Source: Streptomyces sp. NBC_01244
Lineage (GTDB): Bacteria > Actinomycetota > Actinomycetes > Streptomycetales > Streptomycetaceae
Assembly: GCF_035987325.1 (NCBI RefSeq)
Contig: NZ_CP108488.1
Coordinates: 2,542,001 to 2,606,000 of the forward strand
DNA length: 64,000 nucleotides
Direction of reading: 5' to 3'
Below are positions 8,421 to 16,229 of the stretch, in pieces. The position numbers were made by a program, and so were the translations under genes. The notes under the pieces were generated by a model. The model did not search any database. It was not told the DNA's origin and saw only the letters and a list, made by a program, of their open reading frames with translations. Positions within the stretch are counted from its first letter, which is position 1. The number at the start of each line of letters is the position of its first letter.

Positions 8421-8452
8421 CAACCCGGAAGACACGGAAATAGAGTCCACGG

Positions 8453-8472
8453 TGGATGTGATCATTCATCCA
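8453..8472. promoter_or_regulatory. Imperfect inverted repeat in the IclR / dehydrogenase intergenic region
   Basis: TGGATG and CATCCA form six-base arms around an eight-base spacer containing TGATCA. It lies just upstream of the stronger palindrome at 8481-8500 and could be a second regulator site. Confidence 0.35.
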
Positions 8473-8480
8473 ACGGAACA

Positions 8481-8500
8481 GCGTTCACAATACTGAACGC
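8481..8500. promoter_or_regulatory. Perfect palindrome, probable IclR operator
   Basis: GCGTTCA and TGAACGC are exact complements separated by CAATAC, giving a 20-bp dyad with a TTCA-N6-TGAA core. Its length, symmetry and position between the divergent IclR and dehydrogenase genes fit an IclR-family operator. It is 40 bases before the dehydrogenase start codon. Confidence 0.65.
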
Positions 8501-8539
8501 ATCCGCGCGGGTCAGCGTAGATCCAGGAGGCAGTTCGCC

Positions 8540-10063
8540 ATGGCAGCAACACCAGTCTGGAGTGTGGACCCCCGCACCGGGAAGCACCGCGAGCAGGTTG
8601 CGGTGGAGGCCACACCCCGGGAGGTGGACGAAGCCGTGCGCGCGGCCCACGCCGCCCGCGGCTCGCTGGCCGACGCCGGGAGGCGCGCCGCCTTCCTGCG
8701 GGCCGCCGCCGATCTGCTCGACGAGGCGGGCTCCCACGTCATCGAGGCCGCCGACGCCGAGACGGCGCTCGGCCCCGGCCGGCTCACCGGCGAGCTCGCC
8801 CGCACCACGGGCCAGTTCCGCGCCTTCGCCGACGCCGTGGACGAGGGCTCCTACCTCGACATCCGGATCGACCACGCCGATCCCACCACCACCCCGCCCC
8901 GCCCCGAACTGCGCCGCTACAAGGTGCCGCTGGGCGTGGTCGCGGTCTACGCCGCCTCCAACTTCCCCCTCGCCTTCTCCGTGCCCGGCGGCGACACCGC
9001 CAGCGCGTTGGCCGCGGGCTGCCCGGTCGTGGTCAAGGCGCACCCCGACCACCCGGCCACCTCCGAGCTGTGCGCCTCGCTGCTGCGCCGGGCCGCCGTC
9101 GCCGCCGGGCTGCCGGCCGAGGTCGTCGCCGTGGTCCACGGGTTCGACGCGGGCCTGGAGCTGATCCGGCACCCGCTGGTCGGCGCCGCCGGGTTCACCG
9201 GGTCCATCCGGGGCGGGCGGGCCCTGTTCGACGCCGCCGCGGCGCGGCCCGTACCGATCCCCTTCCACGGGGAACTGGGCTCCCTGAACCCGGTCGTGGT
9301 CACCCCGGCGGCCGCCGCCGAGCGCGCCGAGGAGATCGGCGGCGGGCTGGCCGGCTCGGTCACGCTCGGCGTCGGCCAGTTCTGCGTCAAGCCCGGCCTG
9401 GTCCTCGTACCCGAGGGCGCGGACGGGGACCGGCTCGCGGGCGCCCTGACCAAAGCGATCGGGGAGACCGAGCCCGGAGTGCTCCTCGACCACCGGATGC
9501 GGGCGAACTTCGTCGCCGGGGTCCGCGAACGCGCGGCGCTGCCCGGGGTCGACGCGCCCGTCACCCCCGGCTCCGGCGGCGAGCACACCGTCGGCGCGGG
9601 CTATCTCAGCGTGCCCGCGCGGACCCTGCTCGAGGGCGGGCCCTACGAGGTGCTCCTGGAGGAGTGCTTCGGCCCCGTCACCGTGCTGGCCCGGTACGCG
9701 GGCCAGGACGAGGCCGCCGCCGTGCTCGGGCGGCTCCCCGGGAACCTCACCGCGACCCTCCAGCTGTCGGCCGCCGAGGCGGACGGCGGCCCGGGTCCGG
9801 CGGCGGAGCTGATCTCCCAGGTCACGACGCTGGCGGGCCGGGTCGTGGTCAACGGCTGGCCGACCGGTGTGGCGGTGGCCCCGGCCCAGCACCACGGCGG
9901 CCCCTACCCGGCGGCGACCTCCCACTCCACCTCGGTCGGCGGCACCGCGATCGAGCGCTGGCTGCGCCCGGTGGCCTACCAGTCGGTCCCGGACGCCCTG
10001 CTCCCGGCGGAACTCCGCGAGGCCAACCCCCTGAACCTCCCGCGACGGGTCACGGGAGGCTAG
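8540..10063 (+). CDS. Aldehyde dehydrogenase (2,5-dioxovalerate / alpha-ketoglutaric semialdehyde type)
   Basis: The 507-residue NADP-dependent aldehyde dehydrogenase has the catalytic Cys282 in GVGQFCVKPGL and the general-base Glu245 in FHGELGSLNP. The G-Q-F-C-x-x-P-G-L arrangement is typical of the 2,5-dioxovalerate dehydrogenase group, which makes 2-oxoglutarate at the end of glucarate, galactarate, arabinose or hydroxyproline breakdown. No sugar-acid dehydratase is nearby, so the upstream pathway is unknown. AGGAGG at 8525-8530 precedes ATG 8540 by nine bases. The divergent IclR gene and the palindrome indicate substrate-dependent control. Confidence 0.88.
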   Translation: MAATPVWSVDPRTGKHREQVAVEATPREVDEAVRAAHAARGSLADAGRRAAFLRAAADLLDEAGSHVIEAADAETALGPGRLTGELARTTGQFRAFADAVDEGSYLDIRIDHADPTTTPPRPELRRYKVPLGVVAVYAASNFPLAFSVPGGDTASALAAGCPVVVKAHPDHPATSELCASLLRRAAVAAGLPAEVVAVVHGFDAGLELIRHPLVGAAGFTGSIRGGRALFDAAAARPVPIPFHGELGSLNPVVVTPAAAAERAEEIGGGLAGSVTLGVGQFCVKPGLVLVPEGADGDRLAGALTKAIGETEPGVLLDHRMRANFVAGVRERAALPGVDAPVTPGSGGEHTVGAGYLSVPARTLLEGGPYEVLLEECFGPVTVLARYAGQDEAAAVLGRLPGNLTATLQLSAAEADGGPGPAAELISQVTTLAGRVVVNGWPTGVAVAPAQHHGGPYPAATSHSTSVGGTAIERWLRPVAYQSVPDALLPAELREANPLNLPRRVTGG

Positions 10064-10089
10064 GTCGGCCATCGGGGGCCGCGGCGGGG

Positions 10090-10443
10090 TCAGGCGCTCA
10101 GGACCCGGGCCTTCTCCGCCGCGAACTCCTCGTCGGTGAGCAGGCCCTGGGCCTTCAGTTCGGCCAGCGCCGTGAGCTGGCCGACCCGGTCGACCGCGGG
10201 AGCCGCGGCGGCCGGCGGCTGGGCCTGCTGCGCCTGCTGCCAGGCCTGCTGCTGCGCGGCCGCCTGGGCCGCCGCCTGGTTGACGAGGGCCTGCTGCTCG
10301 GCGTCCGCCGCCGCCTGCTGCTGCGCGCTGCGCTCGGCCTGGCCCCGCTGCATCCTGCCGGAGACCGCGGTGGCCGTACCCGCCACGACCGCGGTGCGGG
10401 CCATCGCGCCCAGCAGACCCGGGCGCCCCATGCGTCGACGCAT
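10090..10443 (-). CDS. SHOCT domain protein with Ala/Gln-rich linker
   Basis: The 117-residue protein has a basic N-terminus (MRRRMGRPG), a weakly hydrophobic stretch near residues 11-28, a long Ala/Gln linker and a C-terminal SHOCT motif (LTALAELKAQGLLTDEEFAAEKARVL). SHOCT is a short oligomerisation or tethering module found at the ends of bacterial proteins. ATG 10443 follows a strong GGAGGA. Its start is 11 bases past the stop of the DUF6325-like gene and the two form a small operon. The in-frame extension upstream of 10443 lies over that gene and is not coding. Confidence 0.8.
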   Translation of the reverse strand: MRRRMGRPGLLGAMARTAVVAGTATAVSGRMQRGQAERSAQQQAAADAEQQALVNQAAAQAAAQQQAWQQAQQAQPPAAAAPAVDRVGQLTALAELKAQGLLTDEEFAAEKARVLSA

Positions 10444-10454
10444 GACTCTCCTCC

Positions 10455-10901
10455 CTACTTCTCGGTCAGTGCGGCGACGGCCCGTTCGACGCCGTCCCGT
10501 GGAATGCGTTCCATGAAGAGCACCTGCCCGTTGGATTCCCGTACCGCCGAGGCCAGGCGCGTGGCCCAGGCGTTCTCCCACACCACCACGAGCGCGGAGG
10601 ACTCCGGGGCGAGGCCCTGCGCCACGGTCTCCAGGTCCTCGTCGCTCAGCAGGTCGAACTCCTCGCCGAGGACCCGCTCGAACTGATCGGCCACCTCGGA
10701 GTCGGCGAGCTCCACCACGGACACCGCGCCGTCCCGCTCCTTGCGGACGAAGGTGAGGTCGAGGATGCGCACCACTCCGCTCTCCTGGAGCTCGCGCAGG
10801 GCCGGGGCGACATCGCCGTTGAACCGGTTGCCGTCGAAGCTGACCACGGCGACGTCCACCGGGCCGATCGATTCGGCCGTGAGTGCTGCACCAGCAGGCA
10901 T
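10455..10901 (-). CDS. DUF6325-family protein
   Basis: This 148-residue acidic protein contains IGPVDVAVVSFDGNRFNGDVAPALREL near the start and ESSALVVVWENAWATRLASAVRES in the second half, which are typical of the DUF1269/DUF6325 group found next to SHOCT proteins in Streptomyces. Its function is unknown; the family is often placed in membrane-stress contexts. ATG 10901 gives MPAGAALTAES. It is the first gene of a two-gene operon with the SHOCT protein. Confidence 0.8.
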   Translation of the reverse strand: MPAGAALTAESIGPVDVAVVSFDGNRFNGDVAPALRELQESGVVRILDLTFVRKERDGAVSVVELADSEVADQFERVLGEEFDLLSDEDLETVAQGLAPESSALVVVWENAWATRLASAVRESNGQVLFMERIPRDGVERAVAALTEK

Positions 10902-11030
10902 GACAAACCTCTTCCATAGCGCATGAAATCGCCGCAAAAGGGATCTTACTCGGCGGAGCTGACACCGCATCGCGAGGCGGGTCGAGGAATTGCGTTGCAG
11001 GCCGCCGCCCGGGGACGGCACCCTCGGCCC

Positions 11031-11258
11031 ATGCCGAAACCTCACGGATTCTCGTACGAACAGCGGGGCGACCAGAGCGTCGTCATCACCCACCAGGGCC
11101 GGTCCGCGGCCACCCTCCGGGGCGGTCGGGCCGCCGCGTTCCTGGCCGAGGTCGAAGCCGGTGACGCCCAGCTCGTCATGGCGCGCTGGACCGGCTCCTA
11201 CAAGTTCGGCAACGAGCGGACCGCCAGGAACCACCCCCGCAACCGGGGCCGCGCCTGA
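11031..11258 (+). CDS. Small conserved Streptomyces protein, unknown function
   Basis: This basic 75-residue protein starts MPKPHGFSYEQRGDQS and ends with an Arg/Asn-rich tail. The middle VVITHQGRSAATLRGGRAAAFLAEVEAGDAQLVMARWTGSYKFGNE looks like a small beta-alpha fold. I recall close relatives in other streptomycetes but no assigned function. The frame is open further upstream (to 10923), but the ATG at 11031 gives the conserved N-terminus. No clear ribosome binding site is visible. Confidence 0.65.
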   Translation: MPKPHGFSYEQRGDQSVVITHQGRSAATLRGGRAAAFLAEVEAGDAQLVMARWTGSYKFGNERTARNHPRNRGRA

Positions 11259-11262
11259 GGCG

Positions 11263-11350
11263 CGGGCGCGAGAGCGGGGCCGGAGTGGAGCGAGAGTGGG
11301 GCCGGAGTGTGGCGGGAGTGAAGAACCGGGAAACCGGGTGAAAGTAAGGG
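11263..11350. repeat. Purine-rich tract with a 22-nt tandem duplication
   Basis: The spacer between the small gene and the TerD gene is strongly G/A-rich on the plus strand. It contains two copies of an AGAGcGGGGCCGGAGTG-type unit in tandem. No start signals or stable stem are obvious in it. Confidence 0.55.
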
Positions 11351-11382
11351 AACGGCAAAGCCACCTCGGTCGTTCTCCCGGC

Positions 11383-12669
11383 ATGACCGCTATGACCCCT
11401 GGTTCCAACCTGCCGCTCAATGCCGTCCGCGTGACGGTCGACGTGGCTGCCCCGGTGCGGCTCGACGTGTCCGCGCTGCTCCTCGGCGCCGACGGCAAGG
11501 TGCGTTCCGACGCCGATTTCATCTTCTTCAACCAGCCGTCCGGCCCCGGCGTCACCTACCGCTCGGGCGGCGGCACGGCACCGGACTCGATCACCGTGGA
11601 CACCGCCGCGGTCCCGCCCGGCATCGAGCGGATCGTCATCACCGCCAGCCCGGACGCCGCGGGCCAGTCCTTCCAGGGCATCGAGCCCACCGCCACCGTC
11701 CGGGACGCCGGCAGCGGAGCGGTGATCTCCTCCTTCACCCCGCCGCAGCTCGGCACGGAGACCGCCCTGGTGGTCGTCGAGGTCTACCAGCGCGGCGGCG
11801 TGTGGAAGGTGCGCGCGGTCGGCCAGGGGTACGCGAACGGCCTCGCCGGCATCGCGACCGACTTCGGCGTCTCGGTGGAGGAGGAGCCGGCTCCGGCGGC
11901 AGCCGCCCCGGCCCCCGTCGCCCCGCCCGTACCGCCCGCGCCCCCGGCTCCCCCGGCGGCGCCGCCCACGTACGCGGCCTCGCCCTGGCTCACCAGCGGC
12001 GCACCCGGGGCGACCCCGGCACCCGCGCCCGTCGCCCCCGCACCGGTCGCCCCGGCTCCGGTCGCCGCTGCCGCCGCCGCACCCGGCGCCGGGAAGATCA
12101 ACCTCGACAAGGGCCGGGTCAGCCTCCAGAAGAACCAGACCGTGTCCCTGGTCAAGGGCGGCCGCCCGCTGCTCTCCCAGGTCAAGATGGGCCTCGGCTG
12201 GGAGCCCGCGTTCCGCGGCCGGGACATCGACCTCGACGCCTCGGTCATCGCGTACGGCCCGCAGCGCAACCACATCGACAGCTGCTACTTCGGCAAGCTG
12301 TCCATCCTCGGCGGATCGGTCAAGCACTCGGGCGACAACCTCACCGGCGAGGGCGCGGGCGACGACGAGGTGATCGTCGTGGACCTCGGCCGGCTGCCCG
12401 CGGATGCGACGGGCCTCGTCTTCACGGTCAACTCCTTCTCCGGCCAGAAGTTCACCGAGGTGGCCAAGGCCTACTGCCGCCTCATCGACGCCGCGACCAA
12501 CGAGGAGCTGGTCCGCTTCGACCTCACGAGCGCCGAGCCGCAGACCGGCGTGATGATGGCCAAGCTGATCAAGCAGTTTTCCGGCGAATGGGAGATGACG
12601 GCCATGGGCGAGTTTGTGAAGTCGCGCACAGTGCGGGGCATGGTCAAACCGGCCGCACAGGCACTCTGA
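11383..12669 (+). CDS. TerD family protein, two TerD-type domains joined by a Pro/Ala linker
   Basis: The 428-residue protein has an N-terminal TerD-like domain (residues about 8-165), a 60-70 residue Pro/Ala/Val linker and a canonical C-terminal TerD domain. In the latter GRDIDLDASVIAYG supplies calcium-binding acidic residues and TEVAKAYCRLIDAATNEELVRFDL is the family signature. TerD proteins bind calcium and are linked to tellurite resistance, stress and development in Streptomyces. ATG 11383 is used; ATG 11392 (MTPGSNLPLN) is equally possible and closer to other TerD starts. Neither has a strong ribosome binding site. The gene stands alone, without other ter genes. Confidence 0.85.
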   Translation: MTAMTPGSNLPLNAVRVTVDVAAPVRLDVSALLLGADGKVRSDADFIFFNQPSGPGVTYRSGGGTAPDSITVDTAAVPPGIERIVITASPDAAGQSFQGIEPTATVRDAGSGAVISSFTPPQLGTETALVVVEVYQRGGVWKVRAVGQGYANGLAGIATDFGVSVEEEPAPAAAAPAPVAPPVPPAPPAPPAAPPTYAASPWLTSGAPGATPAPAPVAPAPVAPAPVAAAAAAPGAGKINLDKGRVSLQKNQTVSLVKGGRPLLSQVKMGLGWEPAFRGRDIDLDASVIAYGPQRNHIDSCYFGKLSILGGSVKHSGDNLTGEGAGDDEVIVVDLGRLPADATGLVFTVNSFSGQKFTEVAKAYCRLIDAATNEELVRFDLTSAEPQTGVMMAKLIKQFSGEWEMTAMGEFVKSRTVRGMVKPAAQAL

Positions 12670-12742
12670 GCAGGTGGGCGGGCACATGGAGCGACGGACA
12701 CCCTCCCCGGGTGATCTGTTCCACCCTTAATACGGAGGTGGC

Positions 12743-12764
12743 TGTCAGTGCCCGCCCGTAGCCT
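12743..12764 (+). promoter_or_regulatory. PafBC / RecA-independent DNA-damage type promoter
   Basis: TGTCAGTG (12743-12750), eight bases, then TAGCCT (12759-12764) match the actinobacterial RecA-NDp consensus TGTCRGTG-N8-TAnnnT recognised with PafBC. The -10 box ends seven bases before ATG 12772, the spacing of a leaderless transcript. Confidence 0.7.
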
Positions 12765-12771
12765 TGGAACC

Positions 12772-12939
12772 ATGCACCAGACACTCCAGCCCGCGGGCCC
12801 CGCGCGCCCGTCCGCCGCCGAGGCGAACGAGGCGATCCGGCAGCTCGTCGAGAGCCGGGTGGACGGCGAGTGGCCCTCCGAGGCGTACGAGTTCCTCCTC
12901 GAGGAGTGGGCCGCGGCCAGCCGCGCCGAAGCTCAGTAA
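12772..12939 (+). CDS. Small acidic protein behind a damage-type promoter
   Basis: The 55-residue protein MHQTLQPAGPARPSAAEAN has a predicted helical middle (EANEAIRQLVESRV) and an acidic Trp/Glu-rich end (EAYEFLLEEWAAAS). A GTG at 12748 preceded by GGAGG would add eight residues, but that GTG lies inside the -35 element. The leaderless ATG at 12772 fits the promoter better, and homologues that I recall begin MHQT. The function is unknown. Control by DNA damage is inferred from the promoter alone. Confidence 0.7.
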   Translation: MHQTLQPAGPARPSAAEANEAIRQLVESRVDGEWPSEAYEFLLEEWAAASRAEAQ

Positions 12940-12940
12940 A

Positions 12941-12964
12941 CGAACAGACGAACAGACGAACAGA
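12941..12964. repeat. Three tandem copies of CGAACAGA
   Basis: Three exact 8-bp units start directly after the stop codon of the small gene and precede the stem-loop terminator. Confidence 0.85.
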
Positions 12965-12973
12965 TGAGGCAAA

Positions 12974-13012
12974 GAGAAGAGCCGCCGGGCCCGAAGGCCG
13001 GCGGCTCTTCTC
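12974..13012. terminator. Bidirectional stem-loop terminator
   Basis: Arms 12974-12988 and 12998-13012 are perfect 15-bp complements with a nine-base loop. The structure lies between the convergent small gene and the phoX-like gene and can serve both. Confidence 0.85.
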
Positions 13013-13030
13013 ATGTCCGCGGCCGGCGGG

Positions 13031-14485
13031 TCAGCGCCTGCGCCGCCACGGTCCCGTGACGGCCAGCATGATGCCCGGGTCCTGGATGTTGGCGAACAGC
13101 GTCCGCCCGTCCGGCGAGAAGCAGACGCCCGTGAACTCCGAGTACTCCGGCTCCTCGGCCGTCCCCATGTTCATCTCGTTGCGGGCCAGCGGGTAGGTGC
13201 GCCCCGACTCGGTCGCGCCGAACAGGTGCTGCAGCCCCGAGCCGTCCTCGGCGATGATCAGACCGCCGTACGGGGAGACCGTGATGTTGTCCGGGCCGTC
13301 GTACCCGCCTTCCACCGACGGATCGGCGTTCACCCCGAGCAGGACCTGCAGCCGCACCGTGCGGCGCTTGGGGTCGTAGAACCACACCTGGCCGTCGTGG
13401 GCCGCGCCCGGGCTCTCCTCACGGGCGTAGGAGGAGACGAAGTACGCGCCGCCGTCGGCCCACCACATGCCCTCCAGCTTGCGCGCGCGGGTCACGGCCG
13501 CCTCGCCGAACTGCTTGCGCACCGCCAGGGTGCGCGCGTCGCGGTCCGGGACCGGCACCCAGTCCACCCCGTAGGTGGTCCCGATCTTCGTCGCCCGCGA
13601 GAGGTCGTCGACGAACCGCCCCGCGCTGTCGAAGCACTTGGCGGCCGCCAGCACACCGGCGTCGTCGGCGAGGTGACGGAGCTTGCCGCGCCCATGGCGG
13701 AAGCCTGCCGGCGGGGTCCAGCGGAAGAGCAGCCCGTTCGGGTTGGAGGCGTCCTCGGTGAGGTAGGCGTGGCCGTGGCGCGGGTCGATGACCACGGCCT
13801 CGTGGTCGTAGCGCCCGAACGCCTTGACCGGCTTGGGGGCGAGGTTGGCGCGGCGGTCGTGCGGGTCGACCTCGAAGACGTAGCCGTGGTCCTTGGTCAT
13901 CCCGTTCTTGCCGGCGAGGTCCGAGTTCTCCTCGCAGGTCAGCCAGGTGTCCCAGGGGGTGGTGCCGCCCGCGCAGTTGGTCGACGTGCCGGAGATGCCC
14001 ACCCACTCGGCGACCTCGCCGCCGCGGCGGACCTCGACGACCGTGCAGCCGCCGGCCGCGGCCGGGTCGTAGACGAGGCCCTCGGTGAGCGGGACGGGGT
14101 GCGTCCAGTTCGTGCGCGGGCCCTTCAGCTCGTGGTTGTTGACGAGGAGGGTGACTCCCCGGTGGCCCTCGAAGGCGGCCGTGGCGTCGTGGTTGGACGG
14201 GGTGCTCTCGCCGGAGTCGAGCTTCGTGACGCCGCTGTGGGTGATCACCCGGTACGCGAATCCGGCGGGGAGGGCCAGGATGCCGGCCGGGTCGGGCACG
14301 AGCGGGCCGTAGCCGGGGCCGTGGCCGTGGCCGCCCTGGCCTTCGCGGTCTGCGTCCTGCAGTGCGCCGTCGTCCGCGGCGAGGGCCCCGGGGGCGGTGG
14401 CGAGTGCGCCGACCGTCCCGGTGAGGGCGACTCCCGCGCCCGCGAGTGCGGTGCGGGTGGTGAAGTCTCTGCGGCTGAGCGGCAT
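13031..14485 (-). CDS. phoX: PhoX family alkaline phosphatase, Tat-exported
   Basis: The 484-residue protein opens MPLSRRDFTTRTALAGAG, a twin-arginine signal (SRRDFTT) followed by a hydrophobic stretch and an ALA cleavage region. The mature part has PhoX (DUF839) features: TCEENSDLAGKNG, which carries metal-site acidic residues, FGRYDHEAVVIDPRHGHAYLTEDAS and PDNITVSPYGGLIIAEDG. PhoX enzymes are calcium- and iron-dependent phosphatases folded with their cofactor before Tat export. ATG 14485 with GGAG upstream is chosen; the 23 extra in-frame residues lack a signal-like character. A PHO-box-like repeat lies 65-86 bases before the start, suggesting induction by phosphate starvation. Confidence 0.85.
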   Translation of the reverse strand: MPLSRRDFTTRTALAGAGVALTGTVGALATAPGALAADDGALQDADREGQGGHGHGPGYGPLVPDPAGILALPAGFAYRVITHSGVTKLDSGESTPSNHDATAAFEGHRGVTLLVNNHELKGPRTNWTHPVPLTEGLVYDPAAAGGCTVVEVRRGGEVAEWVGISGTSTNCAGGTTPWDTWLTCEENSDLAGKNGMTKDHGYVFEVDPHDRRANLAPKPVKAFGRYDHEAVVIDPRHGHAYLTEDASNPNGLLFRWTPPAGFRHGRGKLRHLADDAGVLAAAKCFDSAGRFVDDLSRATKIGTTYGVDWVPVPDRDARTLAVRKQFGEAAVTRARKLEGMWWADGGAYFVSSYAREESPGAAHDGQVWFYDPKRRTVRLQVLLGVNADPSVEGGYDGPDNITVSPYGGLIIAEDGSGLQHLFGATESGRTYPLARNEMNMGTAEEPEYSEFTGVCFSPDGRTLFANIQDPGIMLAVTGPWRRRR

Positions 14486-14549
14486 CGGGTCTCCAGGGGT
14501 GGGGAGGTGGTGCGCCTGTCGTGCGGTCGTCGGCGCACACGCTCCCGCC

Positions 14550-14571
14550 CGCACGTGAACGCCGACTGAAC
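14550..14571 (-). promoter_or_regulatory. Probable PHO box (PhoP site) of the PhoX gene
   Basis: On the minus strand GTTCAGTCGGC is followed directly by GTTCACGTGCG. These are two 11-nt direct repeats close to the Streptomyces PHO-box unit G(G/T)TCAYYYR(G/C)G, ending 65 bp before the start codon. Confidence 0.6.
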
Positions 14572-14651
14572 TACCCGGAAAAACGAATCGACCCCTTGTC
14601 CGGTGACCGCGTTGGCCGAGTCCCGTTCGGGAACGGCTGGTTGTCCATGCC

Positions 14652-16211
14652 TCATACGCCCCGGGAACGCGCCTTGAACGCGGCCTTCCGGGCCTCCTTG
14701 GCGGCCTTCTTGTCGGGGTGCAGGCGCCCCATCGCCTCCAGCACGTGGGCCGTCGCCGGGTGCTCCACCCGCCAGGCCTGCTCGAAGAACCCGGCGTGAT
14801 GGGCGGTCAGCGATTCGATCAGGAGCGGAAGCTCCGCCTCGGCGTCCTCCCCGCCCCCGGCTCCCCCGCCGCTCCCGCCGCCCGTGGCGAGCTGCGCCGC
14901 GATCGTGTCGACCGTCAGCCAGAACACCATCTCCTCGTCCGGCGCCGGTACGTCGGCCACCCCGCGCTCGGCCAGCCAGACCCGGGCGAGCCCGCCGAGC
15001 TCCGCGTCGTCCAGTACCGCGCGGACGGCCGGTTCGGCCTCCGCTCCGGCCGGCGCGAGGGCCTGCTGGCAGCGCAGCCGGCGCAGCGGACCGCCCGTGT
15101 CGGAGCCGCGCGCCGCTGCGAGCAGTTCCGCGGCGGCCTCGGGTACGGGGCGGCCGGCCAGCCACTGTTCGATCTCGGCCTGGGCGGCGGCCTCGGAGTA
15201 GCGGGAGATCACGTCGAGCAGTACGTCCGCGCCCTTGCCGGCCAGTTCTCCGACGGCCGGCGCCTCCACGCCCGCCTCCAGCATGCGCGCCCGGATCCCG
15301 TACAGCCCGAGCGGGGTCAGGCGTACCAGCCCGTACCGGGAGACGTCCTCCTCGTCGGGAGCGGAGCCGGAGCCGGGGCCCGCCCCTGCGCCCGCTCCCG
15401 CGCTCGCGAGGAACTCCTCGTCCTCGGCCTCCGCCATCAGCTCCTCGTCGACGGGTCGGAACTCGACCAGCCCGATCGGCTCCAGCTGCCGGAACTGGTC
15501 GTCGAGGCGCATCATCGCGTCCGAGACCTGCTCCAGTACGGCGTCGGTGGGTTCGCCCATGCCGTCCGGCACCACCATCGAGGCGGCGAGCACCGGAAGG
15601 GGGACCGGGCCGTCGGCCGTGCCGCCTTCGGCGACGGCGAGCAGGTAGAGGTTGGCGAGAACCCCGTCGAGGAAGTCGGCCTCGCGGCGCGGGTTCCAGT
15701 CGAGCTGGTCGAAGTCGATCTCGCCACCCGCGTCGAGGGCGTCGACGAGGTCGTCCAGGGCGGGCACCGCCGCGTCCGCGAGGACGGTGTCCAGGGCGGC
15801 CAGCCACAGGTCGAGCACGTCACCGGGGGCTCCGCCGGTCACCAGTGCCAGGTCCTCGCCGGGCTCGGCGGTGCCGAAATCCCCCTCCCCCTCGGCCGCC
15901 CCGCCGGCGTCGGAGCCGTCCTCCTCCGGTTCGGTGACGTCGACGAGGCCGGTGTCGACGGCCACCCGCCAGGCCTGGCTCGCGTGGGCGGCGGAGTCCT
16001 CGTCGGCGGGGTCGAGGCCCAGCAGGGCCACGGCCTCGGGCAGTTGCCCGGGGACGAGCTCGCCGCCGGTGTCCACGCGGGTGTCCGGTCCGGCCCAGCG
16101 GGCGAGGCGCACGGCGCGGGCGAACAGCGGGGCGGCCAGGGCGTCGCGGGCCAGTTCCGCGTCGGGGAGCAGCCGTACCGGCGGCAGCGTGGGGTGCGAG
16201 TCTGCGGACAT
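14652..16211 (-). CDS. Large acidic protein of unknown function, conserved in Streptomyces
   Basis: I do not recognise a named domain in this 519-residue protein. It is rich in Ala, Asp and Glu, has no signal peptide or membrane segments, and contains several low-complexity stretches (AGAGAGAGPGSGS, GGGSGGGAGGGE). The C-terminus EQAWRVEHPATAHVLEAMGRLHPDKKAAKEARKAAFKARS is basic and helical. It resembles plant-transposon-like or plasmid-type proteins in no clear way. ATG 16211 (MSADSHP) follows GAGGAG. The frame continues upstream into a 15-nt repeat region that is probably not translated. Confidence 0.7.
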   Translation of the reverse strand: MSADSHPTLPPVRLLPDAELARDALAAPLFARAVRLARWAGPDTRVDTGGELVPGQLPEAVALLGLDPADEDSAAHASQAWRVAVDTGLVDVTEPEEDGSDAGGAAEGEGDFGTAEPGEDLALVTGGAPGDVLDLWLAALDTVLADAAVPALDDLVDALDAGGEIDFDQLDWNPRREADFLDGVLANLYLLAVAEGGTADGPVPLPVLAASMVVPDGMGEPTDAVLEQVSDAMMRLDDQFRQLEPIGLVEFRPVDEELMAEAEDEEFLASAGAGAGAGPGSGSAPDEEDVSRYGLVRLTPLGLYGIRARMLEAGVEAPAVGELAGKGADVLLDVISRYSEAAAQAEIEQWLAGRPVPEAAAELLAAARGSDTGGPLRRLRCQQALAPAGAEAEPAVRAVLDDAELGGLARVWLAERGVADVPAPDEEMVFWLTVDTIAAQLATGGGSGGGAGGGEDAEAELPLLIESLTAHHAGFFEQAWRVEHPATAHVLEAMGRLHPDKKAAKEARKAAFKARSRGV

Positions 16212-16229
16212 GGGGCGGTTCTCCTCGCG

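Noticed and set aside
12748..12939. GTG 12748 as start of the small gene
   Set aside because: It has a good Shine-Dalgarno sequence, but the GTG is part of the TGTCAGTG promoter element, so the transcript probably starts after it.
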